A stretch of DNA of 64,000 nucleotides from Hyphomicrobiales bacterium (GTDB lineage: Bacteria > Pseudomonadota > Alphaproteobacteria > Rhizobiales > Rhizobiaceae): NCBI GenBank assembly GCA_900471605.1, contig UCEY01000002.1, positions 1 through 64,000 on the forward strand, given 5' to 3'. The first letter of the stretch is position 1. Each line of letters opens with the position of its first letter. Below, piece after piece: positions 7,860 through 18,297 of the stretch. Below the pieces are notes generated by a model. It searched no databases. It was given only the letters and a program-made list of their open reading frames with translations, and was not told the DNA's origin. Made by a program: the position numbers and the translations under genes.

Positions 7860-8918
7860 CTATTGCAGCGGGCGGGGCGTCGGAACCGGCACGTCGTCGG
7901 ATGCGGGTGGCGGATCGTTGATGATCGCGTCGATATTCCTGGCCGGTGCCGATGCCGCCGGCTGCGCCGTGTAGGCCATCGCGCTGCCCCCGTAAGTCGC
8001 GTCTTCTTCGGAGCGTGCGGGCGCGGCGATCACGGCCGCGCAGGCTTTCGGCAGGTCGGAGAGCATCACCTGGCGCGGCTTGACCGGCTTCTTGTTCGGA
8101 TCAGGCTTGGGCGGTGGCGCCCACGGTTCCTTGGTGAACCACCAGGCAAACCCCTTGCTGTTGCAGTCGTCCCCGGCCGGCACCGCGGCCTGTTTCTGGC
8201 AGGTCGTGGAACCCGGCGGGCAGGAGATGCGGATATGGAAATGTTCGTCATGGCCATAGATCGGCCGCACCTTGCCGAGCAGGTTGCGGTCGCCGGTCCA
8301 GGTCTCGCAGAGCTTCTTCTTGATGGCCGGGTTGACGAAGACGCGCTCCACCTGCGGATAGCTCGCCGCCTGCATGATCAGCTTGGCGTGGGTGCTGGTC
8401 CAGCGGCTTGAATCGACGGTCAGGAACTTGCTCTTGTCGAGCATGGAGGTGAACGGCAGGCTTTCGCGCTGCTGCACCGTCAAAGGCTGGGCGGGCTTCG
8501 GGGTGAACCAGACATCCGCATCGAGGCCGATCTGGTGCGAGGAATGGCCGTTGATCATCGGGCCGCCGCGCGGCTGCGAGATGTCGCCGACGAGAATGCC
8601 GGAACCCCAGCCGAGCCTTGCGGCATCGCCGGAGAACCGTTCGAGCAGCGCGATCATCTCCGGATTGCCCCAGCGGCGGTTGCGCGAAAGGCGCATCGCC
8701 TGCCAGGTCGGCCCGTCGGTCGGCAGCGCCACGGCACCCGACATGCAGCCCTTGGCATAGAAACCGAGCGGTTCCGCCTCCGCCTTGCTCGGGAGCTTCA
8801 TGCCCCCGAAAAGCTGTTTCGCCGGCGTGCCTTCCTGGGCCGCCGCCGAGGCAGTGAAGCTGCCGCATAGGACCGCGGCCATCGTCAGTCGCAGAATTGT
8901 ACCCGAAATCGATCTCAT
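7860..8918 (-). CDS. mepA: Penicillin-insensitive murein endopeptidase MepA
   Basis: MepA is a periplasmic zinc metallopeptidase (M74) that cuts D-Ala-meso-DAP cross-links in peptidoglycan. The 352-aa product has a Sec signal peptide (about residues 1-28, ending TASAAAQ), the zinc motif GHSSHQIGLDADVW (124-137) and the second metal segment YGHDEHFHIRI (221-231). The proline-rich C-terminal tail of about 60 residues (ending PVPTPRPLQ) is longer than in E. coli MepA. ATG 8918 is chosen because it begins the signal peptide directly; the open frame extends further upstream without family similarity. Confidence 0.93.
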   Translation of the reverse strand: MRSISGTILRLTMAAVLCGSFTASAAAQEGTPAKQLFGGMKLPSKAEAEPLGFYAKGCMSGAVALPTDGPTWQAMRLSRNRRWGNPEMIALLERFSGDAARLGWGSGILVGDISQPRGGPMINGHSSHQIGLDADVWFTPKPAQPLTVQQRESLPFTSMLDKSKFLTVDSSRWTSTHAKLIMQAASYPQVERVFVNPAIKKKLCETWTGDRNLLGKVRPIYGHDEHFHIRISCPPGSTTCQKQAAVPAGDDCNSKGFAWWFTKEPWAPPPKPDPNKKPVKPRQVMLSDLPKACAAVIAAPARSEEDATYGGSAMAYTAQPAASAPARNIDAIINDPPPASDDVPVPTPRPLQ

Positions 8919-9114
8919 GCCTATCCGCCGCAAATCACCTGATCGCTTCCAAACTACCGTGAAACAGGATTTTGGTGAAATGGAGATGGTGGGAGGCTGG
9001 CCGATTTCCGGAAGATAACGCCGGATAAAACGGATGTGAGCGGGGAACTCCTGTTTTTCGCCGCCTTTTGCCTTATGCTTCATTGCAACAAAGAAACTCG
9101 AAATGGGGTAATGC

Positions 9115-10953
9115 ATGCTCTTGGCCCGGCTGAAGATAGCCTTCGTGATCGCGCTCACTGGAACGTCCCTGGCGGTATCGACGGCGACCGCCCAGGAGCC
9201 GAAATGGCGGCACGGCATGGCCGTCGTCGGTGACCTGAAGCTGCCGGAGGATTTCAAGCAGCTCCCTTATGTCGATGTGAACGCGCCGAAGGCCGGCGAG
9301 CTGCGTCTCGGCGAGGAGGGCACGTTTGACAATCTCAATCCGGTGATCGACAGGGGCACCGTAGCCGCGGGTGCCGGTATTATCTATGACACGCTCATGA
9401 AGCGGTCTGAGGACGAGGTTTTCGGAACCTACGGCCTCTTGGCCGAAGCCGTATCCTATCCCGACGACATGTCTTCGGTGACCTTCCGGTTGAGGCCGGA
9501 GGCGAAATGGGCGGACGGTCAGCCGGTCACCCCGGAGGACGTGATCTTCAGTCTGGAGAAACTCAAGGAACACAGTGCCCTCTATTCCGGCTATTATCGG
9601 CACGTCACGGGTGCCGAAAAGACCGGCGATCGCGACGTGACCTTCCGCTTCGACGAGAAGAACAATCGCGAACTGCCCTCGATCGTCGGCGATTTTCCGG
9701 TCCTGCCGAAGCACTGGTGGGAAGGCAAGGATGCGCAGGGCAAGCAGCGCGACATTTCCCGCACCACGCTGGAGCCGCCGATGGGGTCCGGCCCCTATAA
9801 GATCGGCGCCGTTCAGCCCGGCTCCATGATCCGTTACGAATTGCGTGACGATTATTGGGGCAAGGCCCTGCCGATCAATCTCGGCCAGTATAACTTCCGG
9901 ACGATCAGCTATACCTATTTCGCGGATGCCGACGTCGAATTCGAAGCGTTCCGGGCCGGTACGATCGATTACCGCCAGGAGAACAGCTCGAGCCGCTGGA
10001 TTACGCGGTACGATTTCGACGCGGTGAAGGATGGGCGGGTAACCAAGGAAGCGCTGACCAATCCGTTCAAGGCAACCGGCATCATGCAGGCTTTCGTGCC
10101 GAACATGCGACGCGACATGTTCAAGGATGCACGGGTCCGCGAAGCCCTGAACTACGCTTACGACTTCGAGGATCTCAACAAGAACCTTGCCTATGGTGGC
10201 CTCAAGCGGGTCGACAGTTTCTTCTGGGGCACCGAACTTGCTTCGTCCGGCCTGCCGCAGGGAAAGGAATTGGAAATCCTCAACGGATTGAAGGACAAGG
10301 TTCCGGCGCGGGTCTTTACCACCCCCTACACCAACCCTGTCGGCGGTGACCCGAACAAGGTGCGTGACAACCTGCGCACGGCCGTCAGCCTGCTCAAGGA
10401 CGCAGGCTGGGAGCTGAAGGGTAACCGGATGGTCAATGCCAAGACCGGGCAGCCCTTGAGCTTCGAAATTCTCCTGAACAGCCAGTCGCAGGAGCGCACC
10501 GTGATGCCCTATGTGACGAGCCTCAAGAAAATCGGCATCGATGCCAGGCTCCGGATCGTCGACGCATCGCAATATATCAATCGCATCCGCAGCTTCGACT
10601 ACGACATGATGTATGGGGTCTGGGCGCAGACGATGAACCCCGGCAATGAGCAGGGGGACTATTGGGGATCGGCCTCCGTCAACCGGCCCGGATCCCGCAA
10701 CTATGCCGGCATCGCGGATCCGGCCGTGGATCAGCTGATCAACATGATCACCTTCGCCTCGAACCGGGAGGATCAGGTGGCGGCCATCAAGGCGATGGAC
10801 CGCGTGCTGCTCGCCAATCATTACGTCGTTCCGATGTTTTATTCCGGCGAAGCGAGGATCGCCTACTGGAACCGCATCACGCATCCGCAGAGACTGCCGG
10901 AATACAGCCTCGGTTTCCCCGACACCTGGTCGGCCAAAAGCCCCGCGAAGTGA
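9115..10953 (+). CDS. yejA: Oligopeptide ABC transporter substrate-binding protein YejA
   Basis: The 612-aa periplasmic protein begins with a signal peptide (1-27, ending TATAQ) followed by a family 5 solute-binding domain. The GTFDNLNP start of the mature domain and the FRLRPEAKWADGQPVTPEDVIFSLE segment are diagnostic of peptide-binding proteins, and genes for two permeases and a dual ATPase follow. YejABEF is known to import microcin C-like and host antimicrobial peptides in enterics and rhizobia; the substrate here is inferred. A 145-nt gap separates it from yejB, and I see no strong terminator in it. The ATG at 9115 is preceded by GGGG. Confidence 0.92.
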   Translation: MLLARLKIAFVIALTGTSLAVSTATAQEPKWRHGMAVVGDLKLPEDFKQLPYVDVNAPKAGELRLGEEGTFDNLNPVIDRGTVAAGAGIIYDTLMKRSEDEVFGTYGLLAEAVSYPDDMSSVTFRLRPEAKWADGQPVTPEDVIFSLEKLKEHSALYSGYYRHVTGAEKTGDRDVTFRFDEKNNRELPSIVGDFPVLPKHWWEGKDAQGKQRDISRTTLEPPMGSGPYKIGAVQPGSMIRYELRDDYWGKALPINLGQYNFRTISYTYFADADVEFEAFRAGTIDYRQENSSSRWITRYDFDAVKDGRVTKEALTNPFKATGIMQAFVPNMRRDMFKDARVREALNYAYDFEDLNKNLAYGGLKRVDSFFWGTELASSGLPQGKELEILNGLKDKVPARVFTTPYTNPVGGDPNKVRDNLRTAVSLLKDAGWELKGNRMVNAKTGQPLSFEILLNSQSQERTVMPYVTSLKKIGIDARLRIVDASQYINRIRSFDYDMMYGVWAQTMNPGNEQGDYWGSASVNRPGSRNYAGIADPAVDQLINMITFASNREDQVAAIKAMDRVLLANHYVVPMFYSGEARIAYWNRITHPQRLPEYSLGFPDTWSAKSPAK

Positions 10954-11098
10954 AGCATCGAGCGCGGACTTGCGCCGCCGACCGGCAGCTGTTCCAAATG
11001 GACCCACATGATTCGCACCGGAAAAGAGGAAAGAGCCATTTGATCGGCATCGGGATATGCGCTGAGACAAACGCCGGCCCGGCAGGCAGGAAGCTCTG

Positions 11099-12181
11099 AT
11101 GGGCGCCTATATTCTCCGCCGTCTCCTGCTGATGATACCGACGATCGTCGGCATCATGGCGATTTCGTTCCTCGTGGTACAGTTTGCGCCGGGCGGGCCC
11201 GTCGAGCAGGTGATCGCCCAGATCCAGGGGCAGGATAGTGGCGACCGGCTTTCCGGCGGGGGCGGCGACACGTTGCAGCGGGGGGGCGGCGAGGAAAGCC
11301 GCTATCGCGGTGCCCAGGGGCTGGATCCGGAATTCATCAAGAAGCTCGAGAAGCAGTTCGGTTTCGACAAGCCGCCGCTGACCCGCTTCCTCGACATGAT
11401 GTGGAATTACATCCGTTTCGATTTCGGCGAGAGCTTCTTTCGCAATACGCCGGTTCTGGACCTCATCATCGACAAGATGCCGGTGTCGATCTCGCTCGGC
11501 TTCTGGATCCTGATCGTCTCCTACCTGATCTCGATTCCACTGGGCATCCGCAAGGCGGTCAAGGACGGATCGACCTTCGACGTCTGGACGTCGGGGGCGA
11601 TCGTCATCGGTTATGCGGTGCCGAGCTTCCTGTTCGGCATCCTGCTGATCGTGCTTTTTGCAGGCGGCTCATTTTTCGACTGGTTCCCGCTGCGCGGCCT
11701 CGTCTCCGACAATTTCTCCGAGCTCCCCTGGTGGCAGAAGATCGTCGATTATTTCTGGCACCTGACATTACCGCTGATCGCCATGTCGCTTTCCGCCTTC
11801 GCCACCACCACGCTTTTGACCAAGAACTCGTTCATCGACGAGATCAAGAAGCAGTATGTGACGACGGCGCGCGCCAAGGGCCTCAATGAGCGGCAGGTTC
11901 TCTATGGCCACGTCTTCCGCAACGCCATGCTGATCGTCATCGCCGGTTTCCCGGGCGCCTTCATCTCCGCCTTCTTCACCGGCTCGCTGCTGATCGAGAA
12001 CATCTTCTCGCTGGATGGGCTGGGACGCCTCGGTTACCTCTCGATCGTCAACCGCGACTATCCGATCGTTTTCGGCACGCTCTACATCTTCTCGCTGATG
12101 GGGCTGTTCGTCAGCCTGATTTCCGACCTGATCTATACCTGGATCGATCCGCGCATCGATTTCGAGCGGAGGGATGTCTGA
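11099..12181 (+). CDS. yejB: Oligopeptide ABC transporter permease YejB
   Basis: This 360-aa inner-membrane permease belongs to the DppB/OppB group. It starts with the typical [19 protein letters not shown] membrane segment, has several further helices, and carries the EAA-like cytoplasmic loop [22 protein letters not shown] (about 258-279) that docks on the ATPase. A glycine-rich hydrophilic stretch (about residues 46-75: [15 protein letters not shown] onward) follows the first helix, as is usual for YejB and not for OppB. AGGA lies 7 nt before the ATG. The stop overlaps the yejE start as TGATG. Confidence 0.94.
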   Translation: MGAYILRRLLLMIPTIVGIMAISFLVVQFAPGGPVEQVIAQIQGQDSGDRLSGGGGDTLQRGGGEESRYRGAQGLDPEFIKKLEKQFGFDKPPLTRFLDMMWNYIRFDFGESFFRNTPVLDLIIDKMPVSISLGFWILIVSYLISIPLGIRKAVKDGSTFDVWTSGAIVIGYAVPSFLFGILLIVLFAGGSFFDWFPLRGLVSDNFSELPWWQKIVDYFWHLTLPLIAMSLSAFATTTLLTKNSFIDEIKKQYVTTARAKGLNERQVLYGHVFRNAMLIVIAGFPGAFISAFFTGSLLIENIFSLDGLGRLGYLSIVNRDYPIVFGTLYIFSLMGLFVSLISDLIYTWIDPRIDFERRDV

Positions 12182-13329
12182 TGGAGGCGACCGCCGCAAA
12201 GACTGCCGTGCAGCCGGCGCCGGCGCGGAAGCGGCCGTGGATCTCGCCGACCAACCGTCGCAGGCTCGCCAATTTCCGTGCCAACCGGCGCGGTTACTGG
12301 TCCTTCTGGCTGTTCATGGTTCTGTTCGTGCTCAGCCTGTTTGCCGAATTCATCGCGAACGACCGTCCGATCGTCGCCTCCTACAAGGGGGAGATCCTCT
12401 ACCCGGTCCTGGTCGATTACCCGGAGGAAAAGTTCGGCGGCTTCCTGGCGACGACAGATTATCGCTCCGACTACATCCAGCAGGAAATCGAGGCGAACGG
12501 CTGGATGATCTGGCCGCCGATCCGCTATTCCTACCAGACGGTCAATTCCAACATCCCCCATTCGGCCCCGACCGAGCCCTTCTGGCTGATGGAAAAGGCC
12601 GATCGCTGCGCCGCCTATCCCCAGAAGGACCAGGACCCCAACTGCATCCTCGGCAACCTCAACTGGCTCGGCACCGACGACCAGGCGCGCGACGTCGTTG
12701 CCCGCATGATCTACGGCTTCCGCATCTCGGTCCTGTTCGGCCTGGTGCTGACGATCTGTTCGGCGGTGATCGGCGTGACGGCTGGCGCGGTGCAGGGTTA
12801 TTTCGGCGGCTGGACGGATCTGCTGATGCAGCGTTTCATCGAGATCTGGTCGTCCATGCCGGTTCTCTACATCCTCCTGATCATCGCCTCGATCCTGCCT
12901 CCGGGCTTCTTCGTCCTGCTCGGAATCCTCCTGCTGTTCTCCTGGGTCGGCTTCGTCGGCGTGGTGCGCGCCGAATTCCTGCGGGCCCGCAATTTCGAAT
13001 ATGTCCGGGCCGCCCGCGCCCTCGGCGTCGGCAACTGGACGATCATGTCCCGGCACCTCCTGCCGAACGCCATGGTCGCGACGCTGACCTTCCTGCCCTT
13101 CATCCTGTCGGGCTCGATCGCGACGCTGACCTCGCTGGACTTCCTCGGCTTCGGCCTGCCGCCGGGCTCGCCGTCGCTCGGCGAGATGATCTCGCAGGGC
13201 AAGAACAACCTGCAGGCGCCATGGCTGGGCTTCACCGCCTTCTTCACCATGTCGATCATGCTGTCGCTGCTGATCTTCATCGGCGAAGCGGTGCGCGACG
13301 CCTTCGATCCCAGAAAGACGTTCGGGTGA
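12181..13329 (+). CDS. yejE: Oligopeptide ABC transporter permease YejE
   Basis: This is the second membrane subunit of the Yej importer (382 aa, DppC/OppC group). A cytoplasmic N-terminus with NRRRLANFRANRRGYWS leads into the first helix. A long periplasmic loop follows (about 55-170, containing DDQARDVVARMIYGFR), then the five-helix permease core, with the EAA loop VRAARALGVGNWTIMSRHLLPNA near 278-300. GGAGGG is 7 nt upstream of the ATG, inside yejB. It ends 4 nt before yejF, so the three genes are translated as one unit. Confidence 0.94.
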   Translation: MEATAAKTAVQPAPARKRPWISPTNRRRLANFRANRRGYWSFWLFMVLFVLSLFAEFIANDRPIVASYKGEILYPVLVDYPEEKFGGFLATTDYRSDYIQQEIEANGWMIWPPIRYSYQTVNSNIPHSAPTEPFWLMEKADRCAAYPQKDQDPNCILGNLNWLGTDDQARDVVARMIYGFRISVLFGLVLTICSAVIGVTAGAVQGYFGGWTDLLMQRFIEIWSSMPVLYILLIIASILPPGFFVLLGILLLFSWVGFVGVVRAEFLRARNFEYVRAARALGVGNWTIMSRHLLPNAMVATLTFLPFILSGSIATLTSLDFLGFGLPPGSPSLGEMISQGKNNLQAPWLGFTAFFTMSIMLSLLIFIGEAVRDAFDPRKTFG

Positions 13330-13333
13330 GCCG

Positions 13334-14962
13334 ATGACAGAGCCGCTTCTTTCCGTCCGCGATCTCTCCGTCGCCTTCCACCAGGGCCGCGACACCTCGA
13401 TCGCCGTCGACAGGGTTTCTTTCGACATCATGCCAGGCGAGGTGATGGCGCTGGTAGGGGAATCCGGCTCCGGCAAGTCGGTGACGGCCAATTCCATCCT
13501 CAAGCTGTTGCCCTATCCCTCCGCCAGCCATCCTTCGGGCCAGATCCTGTTCGACGGCAAGGACATGTTGAAGGCGTCGGAGCCGGAGCTGCGCCATGTG
13601 CGCGGCAACGATGTCACGATGATCTTCCAGGAGCCGATGACCTCGCTCAATCCGCTTCATTCGATCGAAACGCAGATCGGCGAGATCCTCGAGCTTCATC
13701 ACGGAATAAACGGTCAGGCCGTGCGAACCCGCACGCTCGAGCTCCTGAACCAGGTCGGCATCCGCGAGCCGGAAAAGCGGCTGAAGGCCTACCCGCACGA
13801 GCTTTCCGGTGGCCAGCGCCAGCGCGTGATGATCGCCATGGCACTCGCCAACCGCCCGAAGCTGCTGATCGCCGACGAGCCGACCACTGCGCTCGACGTC
13901 ACGGTGCAGGCGCAGATTCTGGATCTCCTGCGCAGCCTCAAGGGCGAGCACGGCATGTCCATGCTGTTCATCACTCATGACCTCGGCATCGTCCGCAAAT
14001 TCGCCGATCGCGTCTGCGTCATGACCAAGGGCAAGATCGTCGAGACCGGCACGGTGGAAGACGTCTTCACCAATCCGCAGCATGCCTATACGCGCCACCT
14101 GCTCGCCTCCGAGCCGCGAGGGGAGCCGCCGCTCGCCGATCCCTCCAAGCCGGTGGTGATGGAGGGAAGGGACATCCGAGTCTGGTTCCCGATCAAGGCG
14201 GGTTTTCTGCGCAAGGTGGTCGATCACGTAAAAGCGGTCGATGGCGTCGATCTCAAGCTGCGCGCCGGCGAGACGCTTGGCGTCGTCGGCGAATCCGGCT
14301 CCGGCAAGACGACGCTCGGTCTGGCGCTTGCCCGGCTCATCTCCTCCCAGGGCCGCATCGCCTTCATCGGCAAGGACATAGACAAGTTTTCCTTCAAGGA
14401 GATGCGCCCGTTCCGCGACCGTCTTCAGGTCGTCTTCCAGGATCCCTACGGATCGCTCAGCCCCCGCATGTCGGTCGGCGATATCGTCGCCGAGGGGTTG
14501 AAGGTGCATGAGCGGTCGCTCTCCGCCGACGGGCGCGACGAGCGCGTCGCCTGGGCGCTGGAGGAAGTTGGCCTCGACCCGGCGACGCGCTGGCGTTATC
14601 CGCACGAATTCTCCGGCGGCCAGCGGCAGCGCATAGCCATCGCCCGCGCCATGGTGCTGAAACCGCGTTTCGTGATGCTCGACGAGCCGACCTCGGCGCT
14701 CGACATGACGGTGCAGGCGCAGGTCGTCGATCTCCTGCGCGACCTGCAGAAGAAGCACGATCTCGCCTATCTCTTCATCAGCCACGATCTGAAGGTCGTG
14801 AAGGCGCTCGCCAACCATGTCATCGTCATGCGGCTCGGCAAGGTGGTGGAAGAAGGTCCCGCCGACCAGATCTTCCAGGCGCCGAGAGAGGATTATACCC
14901 GCGCGCTGATGGCGGCGGCCTTCCATCTCGAAACGGTCGAAACCGAAGCCATCAATCAGTAG
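13334..14962 (+). CDS. yejF: Oligopeptide ABC transporter dual ATP-binding protein YejF
   Basis: The 542-aa protein carries two complete ABC ATPase domains in tandem. The first has Walker A GESGSGKS (about 44-51), signature [12 protein letters not shown] and Walker [13 protein letters not shown]; the second has GESGSGKT (about 320), [12 protein letters not shown] and [12 protein letters not shown]. All catalytic motifs look intact, so it can power YejBE by itself, unlike Opp/Dpp systems with separate ATPases. The C-terminal oligopeptide-transporter extension is present after each domain ([18 protein letters not shown]). It closes the yej operon, 26 nt before the next gene. Confidence 0.95.
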   Translation: MTEPLLSVRDLSVAFHQGRDTSIAVDRVSFDIMPGEVMALVGESGSGKSVTANSILKLLPYPSASHPSGQILFDGKDMLKASEPELRHVRGNDVTMIFQEPMTSLNPLHSIETQIGEILELHHGINGQAVRTRTLELLNQVGIREPEKRLKAYPHELSGGQRQRVMIAMALANRPKLLIADEPTTALDVTVQAQILDLLRSLKGEHGMSMLFITHDLGIVRKFADRVCVMTKGKIVETGTVEDVFTNPQHAYTRHLLASEPRGEPPLADPSKPVVMEGRDIRVWFPIKAGFLRKVVDHVKAVDGVDLKLRAGETLGVVGESGSGKTTLGLALARLISSQGRIAFIGKDIDKFSFKEMRPFRDRLQVVFQDPYGSLSPRMSVGDIVAEGLKVHERSLSADGRDERVAWALEEVGLDPATRWRYPHEFSGGQRQRIAIARAMVLKPRFVMLDEPTSALDMTVQAQVVDLLRDLQKKHDLAYLFISHDLKVVKALANHVIVMRLGKVVEEGPADQIFQAPREDYTRALMAAAFHLETVETEAINQ

Positions 14963-14988
14963 TCCCGACAATCAAGGTTCGTCAGTCC

Positions 14989-15939
14989 ATGTCCGCCAAA
15001 CATCCGGTCGTCATCGACCTCAAGTTCGAACGCCGCGAGGTCGATGCCGCGCTCGCCAATGCTTTTGCCGGTCGAAAGGTGCTGCATGCGTCCGATCCGG
15101 GTGTCGATCTTTCGCAAGCCCGATACGCGGTGATCTGGAAGCCGGATCCGAACCTGTTCCAGCGGGCGCCGAAGCTGGAGGTCCTGTTTTCCGGCGGCGC
15201 AGGCGTCGATTACATCCTCACCATGTCCGGCCTGCCTGACATTCCGATTGTCCGTTTCGTCGACGAAAGCCTCACCACGCGGATGAGCGAATGGGTGGTG
15301 CTGCAGGCCTTGAGCCATCTGCGGCAGGCGCCCGCCTATCTGAAGCAGCAGCGCGAACGCCAGTGGCGCGAACTCTCCCAGCCGGAAGCAAAGGACCTGA
15401 CGGTCGGCGTCATGGGCCTTGGCGTGCTCGGCCTGGATTCGGTCAGGAAGCTGAAGATCATGGGCTTCGATGTGATCGGCTGGTCGCGCAGCAAAAAGAC
15501 GATCGAAGGCGTCGAAACCTTCGATGGCGGCGAGCTCGGTGCTTTCCTCGCCCGCACGGACATTCTGGTCGGCCTCCTGCCGCTGACGCCGGATACGCGC
15601 GGCATCTTCGATGCCTCGCTGTTTGCCAAACTTCGCCGGGGCGGTGCCCTGGGCAAGCCGATCTTCATCAATGCCGGACGTGGCGGCAGCCAGGTGGAGG
15701 CCGATCTCGTTGCCGCACTCGATAAAGGCATTCTCGGCGGGGCCTCGCTGGATGTCTTCGAGAAGGAGCCACTGGCCGCGGATAGTCCGCTTTGGGCGAT
15801 GGACAACGTCGTCATCACGCCGCATGCGGCTTCGGCGTCCGATGTCCGGGCGCTGTTTCGCAACGCGGAAGCTCAGATGGACCGTTACGAAGCCGGTGCG
15901 TCTCTGCAGCATGTCGTGGACCGCAAGGCCGGCTACTGA
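14989..15939 (+). CDS. ghrA: D-isomer 2-hydroxyacid dehydrogenase, glyoxylate/hydroxypyruvate reductase A type
   Basis: The 316-aa enzyme probably reduces glyoxylate or hydroxypyruvate with NAD(P)H. It has the Rossmann motif VMGLGVLGLDS (141-151), then WSRSKK where the Arg favours NADPH, and the catalytic set Arg231 in NAGRGG, Glu260 in DVFEKEPL and His279 in TPHAAS. The overall architecture and WGRxx-less N-terminus resemble GhrA rather than SerA. It follows yejF by 26 nt and may share the transcript, though the jobs are not obviously linked. Substrate choice cannot be fixed from sequence; another 2-oxoacid is possible. Confidence 0.85.
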   Translation: MSAKHPVVIDLKFERREVDAALANAFAGRKVLHASDPGVDLSQARYAVIWKPDPNLFQRAPKLEVLFSGGAGVDYILTMSGLPDIPIVRFVDESLTTRMSEWVVLQALSHLRQAPAYLKQQRERQWRELSQPEAKDLTVGVMGLGVLGLDSVRKLKIMGFDVIGWSRSKKTIEGVETFDGGELGAFLARTDILVGLLPLTPDTRGIFDASLFAKLRRGGALGKPIFINAGRGGSQVEADLVAALDKGILGGASLDVFEKEPLAADSPLWAMDNVVITPHAASASDVRALFRNAEAQMDRYEAGASLQHVVDRKAGY

Positions 15940-16020
15940 TCGCAGCGGGAACATTCATATCTGCTGACGGTTTCTTGTCCATGCGCCGGAGTATTCCGGC
16001 CCGTACAAGGAGCGAAATCA

Positions 16021-16350
16021 ATGAACACCCATTTCGATCCCAAGGGAGCCGAACCCCGTCAGCCGGACCCGGTCGGGTCGCCGCCCGTGGTGGAGACCGC
16101 CACGGAAGCCCGTCAGGGAAGCTGGGGTGCGCCGGTGCTGAAGGTGCTGGTCGCAGGTCTCATCCTTGCGATGATCGCCTGGGCCGGCGCCGAGTGGTGG
16201 GGTGAAAGCACCGCACCTCCGGCGGAGCGGACGGCGACACCGCCGGCCGGCAGCACGGCGCCCCAGAACCCGAATGCGCCGCCGACCGCCAATCCCTCCA
16301 CACCGCCTGCTGCCACTCCGCCGGCAACCAATTCGCAGACCGGTAACTAA
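16021..16350 (+). CDS. Small single-pass membrane protein with Pro/Thr-rich tail
   Basis: The 109-aa product has a hydrophilic N-terminus rich in proline and glutamate, one clear membrane helix (about 41-56, VLKVLVAGLILAMIAWAG) and a low-complexity tail rich in Pro, Ala, Thr and Asn (about 66-109). AAGGAG lies 8 nt before the ATG. The tail probably faces the periplasm and lacks any catalytic motif. I do not recognise a family. A GC-rich hairpin follows 18 nt after the stop. Confidence 0.7.
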   Translation: MNTHFDPKGAEPRQPDPVGSPPVVETATEARQGSWGAPVLKVLVAGLILAMIAWAGAEWWGESTAPPAERTATPPAGSTAPQNPNAPPTANPSTPPAATPPATNSQTGN

Positions 16351-16367
16351 CCGGCATCCCTGATTTC

Positions 16368-16393
16368 TTCGGCCGCGACCTTTCGCGGCCGAA
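16368..16393 (+). terminator. GC-rich hairpin after small membrane protein gene
   Basis: An 11-bp perfect inverted repeat TTCGGCCGCGA / TCGCGGCCGAA with a CCTT loop. No U-tract follows on the plus strand, so it is a weak intrinsic terminator at best, or an mRNA-stabilising stem between this gene and pncB. Confidence 0.5.
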
Positions 16394-16511
16394 TTGCGTC
16401 TGGACTTGTTCTGCATTTTTTTCGATAAAAATGCCCGGAGGTTGATCAGCCGCTGCCTCCATATGCATCGAATCGGCGGAGCCGGCCCGGGAGGGCCGGG
16501 CAGGGGCAGGC

Positions 16512-17816
16512 ATGACAAAGACCGATATCGCCAGCAGGGTTTATAACCACACCTGGAAGCTCGACCCGATCATCCGCAGTCTGATCGATACGGATTTCTA
16601 CAAACTCCTGATGCTGCAGATGATCTGGAAGCTTTATCCGGATGTCGACGCCACCTTCTCGCTGATCAACCGCACGACCAGCGTCAAGCTGGCGGAGGAG
16701 ATCGACGAGGGCGCGCTGCGGGAACAGCTCGATCACGCCCGCACCGTCGGTCTCTCCAAGAAGGAGATGATCTGGCTCGCGGGTAATACGTTCTATGGCC
16801 GCAAGCAGATCTTCGAGCCGGAATTTTTGAACTGGCTGTCCACCTACAAACTGCCGGAATACGAGCTTTCGAAGCGTGACGGCCAGTACGAGCTGACCTT
16901 CCACGGCAAGTGGATGGAAACGACGCTTTGGGAAATTCCGGCACTCGCGATCATCAACGAACTGCGCTCCCGTTCCGCCATGCGCTCGCTCGGCTTCTTC
17001 ACGCTGGACGTTCTTTATGCCCGGGCCAAGGCCAAGATGTGGGAAAAGGTCGAGCGCCTGCAGGCCTTGCCGGGCCTGCGTATCTCCGATTTCGGAACGC
17101 GGCGCCGTCATAGTTTCCTGTGGCAGCGCTGGTGCGTCGAGGCGCTGAAGGAGGGCATCGGCCCGGCCTTCACCGGTACCAGCAACGTTCTGCTGGCGAT
17201 GGACTCCGATCTCGAAGCCGTGGGGACCAATGCCCACGAACTGCCCATGGTGGCGGCCGCGCTCGCCGAAACCGACGAGCAGCTGCGCGCCTCGCCCTAT
17301 CAGGTCCTGAAGGACTGGAACCGGCTCTACGGCGGCAACCTGCTGATCGTGCTGCCGGACGCCTTCGGTACGGCGGCCTTCCTGCGAGACGCGCCGGACT
17401 GGGTGGCGGACTGGACCGGTTTCCGTCCCGACAGCGCCCCGCCGATCGAAGGCGGTGAAAAGATCATTGCCTGGTGGAAGAAGATGGGCCGCAACCCCAG
17501 GGAAAAGCTGCTGATCTTTTCAGACGGGCTCGATGTCGATGCGATCATCGATACCTACCGGCATTTCGAAGGCCGCGTGCGGATGAGCTTCGGCTGGGGC
17601 ACCAACCTCACCAACGATTTCGCCGGCTGCGCGCCGCATGAGATTGCCGGGCTGATGCCGATCTCGATCGTCTGCAAGGTGAGCGAGGCGAACGGCCGTC
17701 CGGCGGTGAAACTCTCGGACAATCCGCGCAAGGCGACCGGCGAGCCGGCCGAGGTCGAACGTTACCTGAAGTTTTTCGGTCAGGAAGACCGCGTCGACCA
17801 GGTCGTCCTGGTCTGA
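16512..17816 (+). CDS. pncB: Nicotinate phosphoribosyltransferase
   Basis: PncB joins nicotinate and PRPP to form nicotinate mononucleotide in NAD salvage. The 434-aa product has the family opening [17 protein letters not shown] (about 24-40), the [10 protein letters not shown] phosphoribosyl-binding loop (192-201), GTNAHELPM with the phosphorylated His242, and [10 protein letters not shown] plus GTNLTNDF near the C-terminus. These are the catalytic and PRPP-binding segments of the bacterial enzyme and all look intact. The start at 16512 follows a purine-rich GGGGCAGGC. It stands alone and ends at a convergent terminator. Confidence 0.95.
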   Translation: MTKTDIASRVYNHTWKLDPIIRSLIDTDFYKLLMLQMIWKLYPDVDATFSLINRTTSVKLAEEIDEGALREQLDHARTVGLSKKEMIWLAGNTFYGRKQIFEPEFLNWLSTYKLPEYELSKRDGQYELTFHGKWMETTLWEIPALAIINELRSRSAMRSLGFFTLDVLYARAKAKMWEKVERLQALPGLRISDFGTRRRHSFLWQRWCVEALKEGIGPAFTGTSNVLLAMDSDLEAVGTNAHELPMVAAALAETDEQLRASPYQVLKDWNRLYGGNLLIVLPDAFGTAAFLRDAPDWVADWTGFRPDSAPPIEGGEKIIAWWKKMGRNPREKLLIFSDGLDVDAIIDTYRHFEGRVRMSFGWGTNLTNDFAGCAPHEIAGLMPISIVCKVSEANGRPAVKLSDNPRKATGEPAEVERYLKFFGQEDRVDQVVLV

Positions 17817-17836
17817 TTGAAACGCTCTAACGGCAA

Positions 17837-17865
17837 CAGGCCCCGCCGGAATTAGGCGGAGCCTG
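17837..17865. terminator. Bidirectional hairpin between pncB and DUF1236-like gene
   Basis: CAGGC-C-CCGCC and GGCGG-A-GCCTG pair across a 7-nt loop (GGAATTA), giving an 11-position stem with one mismatch. It sits between two convergent genes and is followed on the plus strand by a T/G-rich run. This is most simply a shared terminator. Confidence 0.6.
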
Positions 17866-17898
17866 CTGTTGTTGGTTGGCTGGCCCCTGATCCGTGGC

Positions 17899-18297
17899 TT
17901 ATCGGATGACCTGGACCACGGTATGGGTCTGCGGATCGACGATCACGCGCTGATTGTTGACCACCGTATAGGCATATTTCGGATTGCTCGGAACAGGGGT
18001 CACGACAACACCCTGCGGGATCGGCTTGCCGACAGCGATCGGCTGTTCGACCACCACGGATGTGGTCGGGGCAGGCTGTTCTTGAACATAGGTGACGACC
18101 TCGCGCGGCGGCGGATCGATGGCAGTGCCGGCAACGGCGCCGACGACGCCACCCACCGCAGCGCCGACCGGGCCGCCGACGATCGCGCCGGTCACCGCGC
18201 CGCCGGCAGCGCCGTTGACGGTGCCTTGCTGTGCGCCGGCCTGGGTTGCGAAGGAAGCGGCGAGAATGGCGCAGGACGCCAGGATGATCTTCTTCAT
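17899..18297 (-). CDS. DUF1236-like secreted protein with glycine-zipper segment
   Basis: The 132-aa product has a signal peptide (MKKIILASCAILAASFATQAG, cleavage near AGAQ), then a Gly/Ala-rich segment (about 30-58, repeated GGAVTGAIVGG and GAAVGGVVGAVAGT) resembling a glycine zipper that may insert in or pack on membranes. The C-terminus PKYAYTVVNNQRVIVDPQTHTVVQVIR is the short DUF1236-like motif common in Rhizobiales. AAGGAGA precedes ATG 18297, which decides the start; the frame opens earlier at 18342 without a signal sequence. The function is unknown. Confidence 0.8.
   Translation of the reverse strand: MKKIILASCAILAASFATQAGAQQGTVNGAAGGAVTGAIVGGPVGAAVGGVVGAVAGTAIDPPPREVVTYVQEQPAPTTSVVVEQPIAVGKPIPQGVVVTPVPSNPKYAYTVVNNQRVIVDPQTHTVVQVIR

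Noticed and set aside
9073..11070. 665-codon minus-strand open frame
   Set aside because: It lies opposite yejA, which has a signal peptide and full family motifs. The antisense frame exists because of codon bias.
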